Source of the DNA: Dietzia sp. NCCP-2495
GTDB lineage: Bacteria > Actinomycetota > Actinomycetes > Mycobacteriales > Mycobacteriaceae
DNA: 64,000 nucleotides
Assembly: GCF_026011735.1 (NCBI RefSeq)
Contig: NZ_BRVN01000005.1
Coordinates: forward strand, 117,951-181,950
Reading direction: 5' to 3'
Within the stretch, counting starts at the first letter, position 1. The number at the start of each line of letters is the position of its first letter. Position numbers and translations under genes: made by a program. The notes under the pieces were generated by a model. It did not search any database. It was not told where the DNA came from and worked only from the letters and a program-made list of their open reading frames with translations. Positions 16,678 to 24,354 of the stretch are shown here, piece after piece.

Positions 16678-17280
16678 TCAGGCGTCGCTGCGCTCGGTGA
16701 ACTCCTCGATGAGGCCGTGCACCGACGAGTGGATGATCGTCCTGAACTGCTCCGGGGTGAACACATCCGGGGTGATGGTCGACGTGGTGCCCAGGCTCGA
16801 TACCAGCGCGAACAGTGACCGGGCGAGTGTGGTGAGTTCCTCGGGCTTTGAGGCTGTCCCGATCTCGTCGGCGAGGTGTCCGGCCAGAGTCGAGATCTGC
16901 TCCGCCACGTAGGTGTGCAGGATGTCGGCCAGTCGCGGGCTGTGGAGGCTGGCCGACTGGAACGCGGTGTGAATCCGCCAGAACCGCTGCGAGGCGACGT
17001 TGTGCGGAAGTGTCCGCACTGCGTTGTCGATCCACTCGGCAAGGTTGGTGGACCGGGGCTCGGCGAGGTCGGTCAATTCCGAGAGCGCTTCGCGTAGTGC
17101 CGCCTCGAGCAGGTCGTTCTTGTCCGCGTAGTAGTGCGAGATGTACCCCGTTGTGGCTCCCAGGTGTGTGGCGACCCGCCGCATGGAGATGCTGTCGAGG
17201 CCGCCGTCGGCTACCAGTGTGCATGCCGCGGCTGCGATCTCGCGGCGGTTGGTGTCGACACGCGACGGCGGCGTGGTCAC
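16678..17280 (-). CDS. TetR-family regulator
   Basis: This 200-residue regulator has an N-terminal HTH at about residues 12-55 (EIAAAACTLVADGGLDSISMRRVATHLGATTGYISHYYADKNDLL in outline) and a variable alpha-helical ligand domain. GTG 17280 is preceded by GAGGA with a 5-base gap, which decides the start. Its 5' leader contains a 50-base TGGGC repeat (17296-17345), followed by palindromic sequence near 17436-17459. It is divergent from the FadD-type ligase at 17545 and probably represses both itself and that ligase until an acyl or acyl-CoA ligand appears. Confidence 0.92.
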   Translation of the reverse strand: MTTPPSRVDTNRREIAAAACTLVADGGLDSISMRRVATHLGATTGYISHYYADKNDLLEAALREALSELTDLAEPRSTNLAEWIDNAVRTLPHNVASQRFWRIHTAFQSASLHSPRLADILHTYVAEQISTLAGHLADEIGTASKPEELTTLARSLFALVSSLGTTSTITPDVFTPEQFRTIIHSSVHGLIEEFTERSDA

Positions 17281-17295
17281 GGTGGTCCTCGCTTC

Positions 17296-17345
17296 TGGGC
17301 TGGGCTGGGCTGGGCTGGGCTGCGCTGGGCTGGACTGGGCTGGCA
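17296..17345. repeat. Pentanucleotide TGGGC repeat in a TetR leader
   Basis: Ten consecutive 5-base units: TGGGC five times, then TGCGC, TGGGC, TGGAC, TGGGC and TGGCA. The array lies 16-65 bases upstream of the TetR start codon (minus strand), between its ribosome site and the probable promoter. Copy-number change here would alter leader length but not a reading frame. Confidence 0.88.
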
Positions 17346-17435
17346 GGGCTTGCTGGTGGGGGTCGGGTCCGGTCGGGCCCGGCGCGTCAGCGTCGGCGCG
17401 CAGGTCCACACGGTAGTCGACTCCACGCACTTGTG

Positions 17436-17459
17436 ACGTGTGACACGTATCCACTAGTG
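17436..17459. promoter_or_regulatory. Palindromes in the TetR/ligase divergent promoter
   Basis: A 13-base palindrome ACGTGT-G-ACACGT (17436-17448) is followed by CACTAGTG (17452-17459). They lie between the divergent TetR and FadD-type ligase genes, about 85-110 bases before the ligase start, where an operator would be expected. Confidence 0.5.
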
Positions 17460-17544
17460 TTACCACTCGAGCTCGTTCACACAACAGTTGTTATGTCGGC
17501 GCGGCAGGGTGCCCACCTGCGAGAGGGATGCGAGGAACTCACGG

Positions 17545-19281
17545 ATGTCGAGTACCACCGGTGCGAATTACGCGAACGCGGCCGACCCGGCAGCGGCCGA
17601 GGTCGAGAGGTTGCTCCCGGACGAGGTCGCCGAGCAGCGGCTCACCTTCGCGGACATCCTCGCTCGCCGCCGGGGCGATACCCGTCCCGGGCTGCTGTTC
17701 GAGGACCAGAGTTTCACGTGGGACGAGGTGGTGAGAGAGGCCGAGAAGCGGGCAGTCGTGCTGCGCGACCTTCGCCGCGAGGGCCGGCCGTTTCACGTCG
17801 GCTTGCTACTGGAGAACGTGCCGGACTATATCTTCCTCATCGGCGCCGGTGCGCTGGCGGGGGCCACGATCGTCGGCATCAATCCCACCCGCCGTGGGGC
17901 AGAGCTCGCTGCCGATATCCGTAGCGTGGACGTGGACCTCATCATCACCGACTCCGCCCAGGCCGAATTGCTGGACGGGCTGGACACGGGGGTCGATGCG
18001 GACCGGGTGCTCACGATCGACAGTCTGCGGTGGGCTGAGGCGCTCGAGGCGGCGGGGGAGATGGAGCTTCCCCGGATCCCCGAGGCCGAGGATCCGGCCG
18101 CCACATTGCTGCTGACCTTCACCTCCGGCTCGACCGGCGCACCGAAGGCCGTCATCTGCTCGACCGGTCGCATGGCGGCCCTCTCGGCGATCAACCACCT
18201 GTCGTTCACCACCGCGGACGTCACGTACAACTCGATGCCGCTCTTCCACGGCAACGCGATCTTCTCCTGCTGGGGCCCGTCAGTCTTCTCGGGCGCGACG
18301 TTCAGCATGCGCCGCAAGTTCTCGGCCTCGGGTTTCCTGCCGGATATCCAGAAGTTCGGCGCGACGTTCTTCAACTACGTCGGCCGCTCGCTGGCGTACA
18401 TCCTCGCGGTCCCCGAGTCGCCGGCCGAGCGTGAGACTGCGCTCCGCCTGGTGTTCGGCACCGAGGCGTCGCCGCACGACCGCGACGAGTTCGAGCGCCG
18501 CTTCGGTGTCCGACCCATCGAGAGCTACGGGTCGTCCGAGGGCGGAGTGATCCTCAGCCTCACGCCCGAGACGCCACGGAACTCTCTCGGCGTGCCGCCC
18601 GAGTTCATGGACGTCCACGTGGTGGACCCGGACGGTCGGGAGTGCCCGCCGGCGGAGTTCGACGCTGGCGGCCGGCTGGTCAACGCGGACGTCGCGATCG
18701 GCGAGATCGTCAACCGCACGGGTGCTGCGAATTTCGAGGGCTACTACCGCAATCCGGAGGCCACCGCGGAGCGCGTCGACGGTGCGACCTACAAGTCGGG
18801 TGACCTGGGTTACCGCGACGCGGACGGCTACTTCTACTTCGCAGGCCGTGGTGGGGACTGGATGCGCGTGGACAGCGAGAATTTCGCCGCTGCGCCCGTC
18901 GAGCGGATCCTCGCCAGGTTCCCCGGCGTCGCACTGGTCGCGGTGTACCCGGTTCCGGATCCGCGGACGGGCGACCAGGTCATGGCCACCGTCCAGATGG
19001 CCGCCGGTGCCGCGTTCGACCCGGCGGAGTTCGGTCGGTTCCTCGGCGAGCAGTCGGATCTGGGCACCAAGTGGGCGCCACGCTTCGTGCGGGTGGTGGA
19101 GGACATCCCGGTCACCGCGACGCGCAAGATCGACAAGAAGGACCTGCGCCGCCAGTCCTGGACGGTGCCCGACGCCGTGTACCTGGGTGACACGAAGGCG
19201 CTCGAGTACCGCCTGTTGGACGACGACGACGAGGCCGAGCTCCTGGCTCAGTACGAGCGCTACGGCCGCCAGCCGGCCTGA
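17545..19281 (+). CDS. Long-chain-type acyl-CoA ligase (FadD family)
   Basis: This 578-residue ANL enzyme has the P-loop motif LTFTSGSTGAPKAVICSTGRM near residues 190-210, ESYGSSEGG (A5), SGDLGYRDADGYFYFAGRGGDWMR (A7/A8) and the C-terminal lysine motif TATRKIDKKDLRR. The composition resembles the actinobacterial FadD group that acts on fatty or steroid-derived acids (FadD17/FadD1-like); this subgroup is a recollection, not a search result. ATG 17545 is preceded by GAGGAA. It faces the TetR gene across a 264-base divergent region, and regulation by that TetR is likely. Confidence 0.9.
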   Translation: MSSTTGANYANAADPAAAEVERLLPDEVAEQRLTFADILARRRGDTRPGLLFEDQSFTWDEVVREAEKRAVVLRDLRREGRPFHVGLLLENVPDYIFLIGAGALAGATIVGINPTRRGAELAADIRSVDVDLIITDSAQAELLDGLDTGVDADRVLTIDSLRWAEALEAAGEMELPRIPEAEDPAATLLLTFTSGSTGAPKAVICSTGRMAALSAINHLSFTTADVTYNSMPLFHGNAIFSCWGPSVFSGATFSMRRKFSASGFLPDIQKFGATFFNYVGRSLAYILAVPESPAERETALRLVFGTEASPHDRDEFERRFGVRPIESYGSSEGGVILSLTPETPRNSLGVPPEFMDVHVVDPDGRECPPAEFDAGGRLVNADVAIGEIVNRTGAANFEGYYRNPEATAERVDGATYKSGDLGYRDADGYFYFAGRGGDWMRVDSENFAAAPVERILARFPGVALVAVYPVPDPRTGDQVMATVQMAAGAAFDPAEFGRFLGEQSDLGTKWAPRFVRVVEDIPVTATRKIDKKDLRRQSWTVPDAVYLGDTKALEYRLLDDDDEAELLAQYERYGRQPA

Positions 19282-19352
19282 TCTATTTTCCGGTATCGCC
19301 CGACCGGCGTGTGCGGGACACTGGGTGGTGCACACGCCGGAAGGGGGTCGGT

Positions 19353-19766
19353 ATGGCCAAGTACCTGCTTCTCAAGCATTACCGCGGCGCCCCGGAGCCG
19401 CCCAACAACGTGCCGATGAGCGAGTGGACTCCCTCGGAGGTGGACGCTCATGTGCAGTACATGAACGATTTCGCGGCCCGCATCGAGGCGACCGGTGAGT
19501 TCGTGACGTCCTTCGCGCTGTCGGAGTCGGGTGCCTGGGTCCGTTCCGGGGGTGACGGTCAGCCGGCCGTCACGGAGGGCCCATTTCCCGACGACAGGGA
19601 TCTCGTCGCCGGCGGGATGATCATCGAGGCCGCCACGTACGAGCGTGCCCTCGAGTTGGCCGCGGCTCCCGGCGCCGGAGGGGAGCCCATCAGGGAGTGG
19701 CTCGAGTTGCGGCCCTTCTACGGTGCGTCGTCGTCATCATCATCGTCGGCGGACGGGACGGGCTGA
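19353..19766 (+). CDS. YCII-domain protein
   Basis: This 137-residue protein matches the YCII-related (DGPF) fold: MAKYLLLKHYRG at the start, a helix with WTPSEVDAHVQYMNDFAARIEATGEF, the diagnostic TEGPFPDDRDLVAGGMIIEAATYERALELA region at about residues 80-108 (the usual VTDGPFxExKExxGGF pattern), and ExRPFYG near the end. Many such genes sit beside ECF sigma factors, but none is present here. The C-terminus is a serine run (seven Ser from about residue 124). AAGGGGG precedes ATG 19353. Function is unknown; it lies 71 bases downstream of the FadD-type ligase. Confidence 0.85.
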   Translation: MAKYLLLKHYRGAPEPPNNVPMSEWTPSEVDAHVQYMNDFAARIEATGEFVTSFALSESGAWVRSGGDGQPAVTEGPFPDDRDLVAGGMIIEAATYERALELAAAPGAGGEPIREWLELRPFYGASSSSSSSADGTG

Positions 19767-19847
19767 GTCGTCGGACCGGCCGTCGCTGTAGTCGTCGGAG
19801 TAATCGCCGGAGCAGATGTCGGGGCGGGCGTCACTGGTCGGATCCGG

Positions 19848-20582
19848 TCAGGAATTGGCGATCATCAGGATGATCCAGACCGGTAGCCACAGTCCGGCCG
19901 TGAGCAGGGTGAGGATCAGGTGTAGCGGGTGGTTGACGCGGCGCCTGTCGTTCACAACGACCATCTGCTGGAAGTGCTGCGGCGGGTACGGGTAGTTCTG
20001 CCCGGGCATCTGCTGTGGGTAGGGGCCGGGCGCGGACTGCAGGGGCATCGCCAGGTGCTGCGGGACGAACTGCTGGTAGCCGGGCTGCTGGCCACTGAAC
20101 TGCTGCGGCCCGCGCTGCTGAGGTCCATAGCGCTGCGGTCCGTATGGCGGTCTGCTGGGCCCATGGTGACCGAACGACGGTTGGCCGAACGTCTGCTGGC
20201 CGAGACTCCGGGGGGCGAACTGCTCTGGCGGGGAAGAGGCCGGTGCCGGCGGCTTCCCGTAGGGGAGCCCGCCCTCGTGCGCCAGAGGCTCGTAGCTCGC
20301 CGCAGGGCGGGACGCCGGGCGCTCCGGCCCGGGCGCAGGTGGGAGGGGTCGCGTCTCCGCGTCGAATCGGTCGTGTGCGCGGGTCGCGTCGGACTGGGGC
20401 CCGACCGGCTCGCCGTAGAACTGCCCGGACCCGCCCGGCTCGCCGTAGAACGGCTCGGTTTCGAACTTCTCGGTTGCGAACGGCTCGGTCTCGAACGACC
20501 GCGTCCGGGCAGCGTCCGAGCGGTCTGCCGCGTAGGCCTCGGACGGCCCCGGCTCGTGCTCGGGTGAGGGGTGCTCCTGCAT
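19848..20582 (-). CDS. Pro/Gln-rich protein with C-terminal membrane segment
   Basis: This 244-residue protein consists mostly of low-complexity sequence. It has an acidic start, then three FETEPF/FYGEP-like repeats (about residues 29-60), then a long Pro/Gln/Gly/Tyr-rich region (about 120-215). It ends with RRRVNHPLHLILTLLTAGLWLPVWIILMIA, a charged segment and one or two short hydrophobic helices. That C-terminal pattern recurs in small actinobacterial membrane proteins with disordered N-termini. AGGAGG precedes ATG 20582. No function can be assigned; a disordered cytoplasmic arm anchored in the membrane is the best description. Confidence 0.8.
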   Translation of the reverse strand: MQEHPSPEHEPGPSEAYAADRSDAARTRSFETEPFATEKFETEPFYGEPGGSGQFYGEPVGPQSDATRAHDRFDAETRPLPPAPGPERPASRPAASYEPLAHEGGLPYGKPPAPASSPPEQFAPRSLGQQTFGQPSFGHHGPSRPPYGPQRYGPQQRGPQQFSGQQPGYQQFVPQHLAMPLQSAPGPYPQQMPGQNYPYPPQHFQQMVVVNDRRRVNHPLHLILTLLTAGLWLPVWIILMIANS

Positions 20583-20680
20583 GACGATCCTCCTGCCAGT
20601 ACTGGTCCCAATGTACGTGGCACGCGCGACAGTCTTCATCGGGAGAACGCTGAGAATCGTCGGCACTCCCGTCGGCCCTT

Positions 20681-20719
20681 CTCGTCACGCCGCGGCCCGG
20701 TGCTGGCAGGCGTGACGAG
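20681..20719 (-). terminator. Hairpin after the truncated SDR gene
   Basis: A perfect 11-bp stem (CTCGTCACGCC at 20681-20691 with its complement at 20709-20719) has a 17-base loop. It is flanked by a further TGAGAAT / ATTCTCA pair (20651-20657, 20721-20727). It lies at the 3' end of the minus-strand SDR gene and before the Pro/Gln-rich gene. Confidence 0.6.
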
Positions 20720-20724
20720 CATTC

Positions 20725-21318
20725 TCAGTCGACCTCGGGCGCCCACTGGACGCCGTTGATGTGGCTGCCGCCGTCGACGTACAGCGTGTTGCCGGTCAGG
20801 TAGCTGCTCGCGTCGCCGGCGAGAAACACGGCCACGGGTCCGATGTCGTTGAGCGGGTCGCCCACCCGGCCCATCGGGTTGGCCGCCGCCATCGTCGCCG
20901 CCATCTCGGGGTTGGCCTCGGCGACTCGGCGGTAGGCCTCGCTCTGGGCGCCGGGACAGATGACGTTGCAGCTGATGTGTTTGGGGGCCCACTCGCGGGC
21001 CGCGGTGCGGGTGAGCGTGCGGAGTGCCTCCTTGGCGGCGTTGTACTGCACCGAGTACATGTGCGCATTGACGCCGTTGAGTGAGCACAGGTTGATCACC
21101 CGGCCGGTGCCGTGCTTCTCCAGTTCCGGCAGCGCCGCCTGCATCGCCCAGAACGCAGCCATCACGGCCATCTCGAAACCGCCGCGCAGCTTCTCGTCCG
21201 TCATGTTCTCCAAGCGCGCGAAGCCGGATCCCTTCCAGGCGTTGTTGACGAGGATGTCCAGCCGACCGAAGTTCCCGGTTGCCGCGGCGACCATCATTAC
21301 GCAAAGCTGCTGGAACAA
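20725..21318 (-). pseudogene. SDR oxidoreductase lacking its N-terminal Rossmann half
   Basis: The frame encodes about 197 residues of a classical short-chain dehydrogenase, starting abruptly at GRLDILVNNAW, the end of the cofactor domain. The catalytic NLCSLNG serine strand, YNAAK (YxxxK) and the C-terminal GDPLNDIGPVAVFLAGDASSYLTGNTLYVDGG are intact. The glycine-rich TGxxxGIG motif and roughly 80 preceding residues are missing. Upstream sequence belongs to the 3' end of a TetR gene whose stop is only four bases away. A 5' deletion that joined the two genes is the simplest explanation. The fragment resembles the intact SDR at 23403-24230, which shares the GDPLxDIG and YL-G-T--DGG segments. 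It is probably non-functional as an oxidoreductase. Confidence 0.8.
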
Positions 21319-21321
21319 GTT

Positions 21322-22002
21322 CTACTCACTTGTTGCCACGGGTGCGGGAGGTTCGCCGGTACGGGTCCGGGTGTCGGCATCCGGCGCTGCGGCTCCGCCG
21401 ACAACCACGCGGGCCAGGAGGTCGGCCACGCGCTCGTCGATACCCTCCCGTTCGGATTCGGGGATGTCCAACGCGTCGAGCATCGGGCCGCGAAAGACCG
21501 GCCAGCCGTAGACCGCGGTGAACACCAGCAGGAGTTCCGCGTCTCCCGCGGGCGGCGGGTTGTCCATCCGGCGAAGCGCTGCGGCGGGCCGTTGCGACGG
21601 GTCGACCATCGGCGGGAACGCGGCCTCGCGATCCAGTGCCAGCCAGGCGAGCAGGCGGCTGATCTCGGGGTGTGACGAGGCCCCGAGCAGCATGCCGTGC
21701 ACGGCCTCGCCGGCATTGTCAGTGTTCTCCAGCCGTGCGGCGCCGAACCGCACCGCATCCTGCATGACCGCCGTGATCAGGGCGTCTTTGCGGCCGATGT
21801 GGCGATGGATCAAGCCGAGATTCACCCCTGCGGCATCGGCGATGTCGCGCAGCGGGACGTGGGGGCCGCGCTCGGAGAACAGTCGCCGGGCTTCGCGGAG
21901 GACGGCCGTCCTTACCTCGTCGCGGCCGGTGGGGCGGGGACCGGTGCCAATGGGGTCGGGGAGGTCGGACGAAGGCTCCGGGGTCGACTTCTCGCGTGCC
22001 AT
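21322..22002 (-). CDS. TetR-family repressor (paralogue of 34004-34603)
   Basis: This 226-residue regulator has an HTH of the form LRDIADAAGVNLGLIHRHIGRKDALI (about residues 55-80, after a short disordered start) and a ligand domain containing PPPAGDAELLLVFTAVYGWPVFRGPMLDALDIPESEREGIDERVADLLARVV. The TetR at 34004-34603 shares the GLIHRHIG-KD recognition region and the same C-terminal pattern. ATG 22002 sits six bases from the operator ACTGTA-N10-TACAGT (22009-22030), the same arrangement as at the second locus. An in-frame ATG at 22017 would overlap the operator. It probably represses itself and the divergent operon at 22083-25782. Confidence 0.92.
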   Translation of the reverse strand: MAREKSTPEPSSDLPDPIGTGPRPTGRDEVRTAVLREARRLFSERGPHVPLRDIADAAGVNLGLIHRHIGRKDALITAVMQDAVRFGAARLENTDNAGEAVHGMLLGASSHPEISRLLAWLALDREAAFPPMVDPSQRPAAALRRMDNPPPAGDAELLLVFTAVYGWPVFRGPMLDALDIPESEREGIDERVADLLARVVVGGAAAPDADTRTRTGEPPAPVATSE

Positions 22003-22008
22003 TCCCAA

Positions 22009-22030
22009 ACTGTACACAGTTGACTACAGT
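22009..22030. promoter_or_regulatory. TetR operator ACTGTA-N10-TACAGT, copy 1
   Basis: Perfect 6-bp inverted arms (22009-22014 and 22025-22030) are separated by 10 bases. The site lies between the divergent TetR and SnoaL-like genes, 6 bases from the TetR start. An identical arm and spacer arrangement lies next to the paralogous TetR at 34611-34632, which supports a shared binding specificity. Confidence 0.82.
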
Positions 22031-22082
22031 CGCTGAGGTGGACGTAGAACACGTTCCATTCCCCTCTCGAAAGGCCCCCGAC

Positions 22083-22559
22083 ATGACCTCACGTGACCGC
22101 CGCGACGACGTCGACGCGATCAAGAACCTCAAGTACCGCTACATGCGCTGCGTGGACCTGCGACTGTGGGACGAGCTCGCCGCGACCCTCGCCCCGGAGG
22201 TCACCGCTACCTACGGCAAGCGCCTGTCCTACACCGGTCGCGACGAGGTGGTCGAGGGTCTCAAGGGGCAGATGACCGATGACGTGATCACCGAGCACCA
22301 GCTCCACCACCCGGAGATCGAGATCAACGGCGACACCGCGACCGGGGTCTGGTACCTGCAGGACCGGGTGATCGTCCCCGCCTTCGACACCTACATCTTC
22401 GGCAGCGCCTTCTACGACGACGCCTATGCCTTCCGCGACGGTCGGTGGCTCATCACCAAGACGGGCTACAAGCGCACCTACGAGGCGATGGTCAACCTCA
22501 AGGACGTGCCCAGCTTCCGGCTCAACGACAACCACCTCGCCGCGACGGGGGACCACTAG
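22083..22559 (+). CDS. SnoaL-like (NTF2-fold) protein
   Basis: This 158-residue protein has the cone-shaped NTF2/SnoaL fold pattern: DDVDAIKNLKYRYMRCVDLRLWDELAATLAPEV at the N-terminus, a central HQLHHPEIEINGDTATGVWYLQDRV strand pair, and YDDAYAFRDGRWLITKTGYKRTYE near the end. Relatives include polyketide cyclases, scytalone-dehydratase-like and ketosteroid-isomerase-like enzymes, and many uncharacterised proteins of catabolic clusters. GAAAGG precedes ATG 22083. It is the first gene of a four-gene operon with a TSUP permease, an SDR and an amidase, controlled by the divergent TetR. The exact reaction cannot be given. Confidence 0.88.
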   Translation: MTSRDRRDDVDAIKNLKYRYMRCVDLRLWDELAATLAPEVTATYGKRLSYTGRDEVVEGLKGQMTDDVITEHQLHHPEIEINGDTATGVWYLQDRVIVPAFDTYIFGSAFYDDAYAFRDGRWLITKTGYKRTYEAMVNLKDVPSFRLNDNHLAATGDH

Positions 22560-22631
22560 CGGACCGTGCGGGTGGGGTGGACGAGGACCACCCTGACGAC
22601 GACAACGACGACGACGAGGTAGGGCATACGC

Positions 22632-23360
22632 GTGGAACTGATCGCGATCGCGGCGGTGTGCATGGCCGTGGCCTCGATCATCGGCGGCGCGACCGGCTTC
22701 GGCACGTCGCTCATGGCGACCCCGTTCATGCTCATGGCCGGGATCGGTCTCACCGAGACCGTCGTGATCAACCTCGTGGTGGCCCTGGTGACGCGCGTCG
22801 GCGTAACCGTCCAGCTGCGTGAGCACATCGACTGGCGCAGGGTGGCGCTGCTCGGCGGGGCGAGTCTGCCGGGGGCGTGGCTCGGCGTGGAGACCGTGAG
22901 CATGCTGCCCGAGCAGTACCTCAAACCGGCCGCGGGCGTGATCACCGTGGTGTGCGGCCTGCTCATGGCGCTCCCCGGCTCGACGACGGTCAGGCCGCCC
23001 TCAACGTGGCTGACCGCGGTCACCGGCGTGATCGGCGGCTACTTCTCCACCACCACCTCGCTCAACGGTCCGCCGGTCGTCCTGCTGCTCGGTCGGGCGA
23101 AGCTGCCGCCGCTGAGCTTCATCGCCGACCTCGCCGGCTACTTCGTCGTCACCAGCATCGTCTCCCTGGCGCTGCTGGCGACCGGCACCACCCTCGACGA
23201 CGGCGCGCTGGGGCCGATGCTCGCCGCCTGTGTGGTGGCCGGCGTCGTGTTCAACCAGCTCGGCATCGCCATCGCCACGCGCCTGCCCACGCACGTGTTC
23301 CGCTCCGCCGTGATCGCCCTCGTGGTGATCGCCGGAATCGTCACCATCATCACCGCGTAA
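22632..23360 (+). CDS. TauE/SafE (TSUP) family membrane permease
   Basis: This 242-residue membrane protein has about eight hydrophobic helices and two related halves, typical of the TSUP family (ATGFGTSLMATPFMLMAGIGLTETVVINLVVAL in the first half, GGYFSTTTSLNGPPVVLLLG in the second). The family moves sulfite, sulfonates and other small organic anions. GTG 22632 is used, with GAGG 13 bases upstream. It lies between the SnoaL-like gene and an SDR in a TetR-controlled operon. Because the paralogous TetR operator guards a sulfatase/dioxygenase pair, export or import of a sulfur-containing anion is a reasonable but unproven hypothesis. Confidence 0.88.
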   Translation: MELIAIAAVCMAVASIIGGATGFGTSLMATPFMLMAGIGLTETVVINLVVALVTRVGVTVQLREHIDWRRVALLGGASLPGAWLGVETVSMLPEQYLKPAAGVITVVCGLLMALPGSTTVRPPSTWLTAVTGVIGGYFSTTTSLNGPPVVLLLGRAKLPPLSFIADLAGYFVVTSIVSLALLATGTTLDDGALGPMLAACVVAGVVFNQLGIAIATRLPTHVFRSAVIALVVIAGIVTIITA

Positions 23361-23402
23361 CCCGTCAACTCTCGATAGCCCGTCAACTCACGTGGAGGAA
23401 CC

Positions 23403-24230
23403 ATGACCGACAACTCCCCGCTCGACCCCGTCCCGGCTTCGGCCCGCACGGCTCCCGGCGCAGACCGCGCGGACCGCCTCGCCGGCAAGATCGCGATCAT
23501 CACCGGAGGCGGCCAGGGCGTGGGCCGCGGCATCGCGCTCGGCCTGGCCGAGTCCGGGGCCGCGATCCTGCTGGTCGGCCGCACCCTGTCCAAACTCGAG
23601 CGCGTGGCCGAGGAGATCCGCAGCGCCGGTGGCACCGCCGAGTGCCTGGCCGTGGACATCGTCACCGACGGCGCCCCCGAGACCATCATCTCCACCGCCG
23701 TCGACCGACTGGGTGGCGTGGACATCCTGGTCAACAACGCCAATATGGCCATGCCGCTGCCGCTGTCCGACTACCCCGACAAGGACTTCCGCAAGGCGTT
23801 CGAGGGCGGCCCCCGTGTCACCTTCTCGCTGATGAAGCTGGCCCGCCCGGCGATGGCTGCGCGCGGCGGCGGCACCATCATCAACCTTGTCACCTCCGCG
23901 GCCGTGCGCTGGGACGCTGCCAACTACGGCATCTACTCGGCGGTGAAGGAGGCCGTCCGCGCCCTGACCCGCGCCGCCGCCTACGAATGGGCCGCCGATG
24001 GCATCCGCGCTCTCAACATCGCCCCGCACGCCCACAGTCCCGGGCTTGACTGGTGGATGGAGAACAACCCGGAAGAAGCCGCCGAGTTCGTCGCTGGCAT
24101 CCCCGCCGGCCGAGTGGGTGACCCGCTCGCCGACATCGGCCGGCCCGTCGCCTGGCTCTGCTCGGCGGAGGCCTCGTACCTGTCCGGTGCGACCATCCCG
24201 CTCGACGGCGGCCAGTCCCGCTGGGGCTGA
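23403..24230 (+). CDS. Short-chain dehydrogenase/reductase
   Basis: This 275-residue classical SDR has the cofactor motif TGGGQGVG at about residues 38-45, DILVNNANM, the catalytic serine in NLVTSAA, and YSAVK (YxxxK). It ends with DIGRPVAWLCSAEASYLSGATIPLDGG. NAD(P)-dependent oxidation or reduction of an alcohol or ketone is expected; the substrate is unknown. GGAGG lies 6 bases before ATG 23403. It resembles the truncated SDR at 20725-21318 across the divergent promoter, so the locus once held two related SDRs. It is the third gene of the TetR-controlled operon. Confidence 0.93.
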   Translation: MTDNSPLDPVPASARTAPGADRADRLAGKIAIITGGGQGVGRGIALGLAESGAAILLVGRTLSKLERVAEEIRSAGGTAECLAVDIVTDGAPETIISTAVDRLGGVDILVNNANMAMPLPLSDYPDKDFRKAFEGGPRVTFSLMKLARPAMAARGGGTIINLVTSAAVRWDAANYGIYSAVKEAVRALTRAAAYEWAADGIRALNIAPHAHSPGLDWWMENNPEEAAEFVAGIPAGRVGDPLADIGRPVAWLCSAEASYLSGATIPLDGGQSRWG

Positions 24231-24354
24231 CCGGCACGGAGCCCGTGCCACTACTGCTGGCGCAGGCACTGCCGCTGCCGACGGATCGTCGCTGAAATCT
24301 GCGGCATTGTCGTCGTCGTCAACAATCCCCCTCACCCACTCAGGAGTTTCCGCC

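Noticed and set aside
16389..17042. Ser/Arg-rich minus-strand frame under the TetR gene
   Set aside because: It is an out-of-frame reading of the TetR gene (16678-17280), as are most long Arg/Pro/Ser-rich frames in this GC-rich window.
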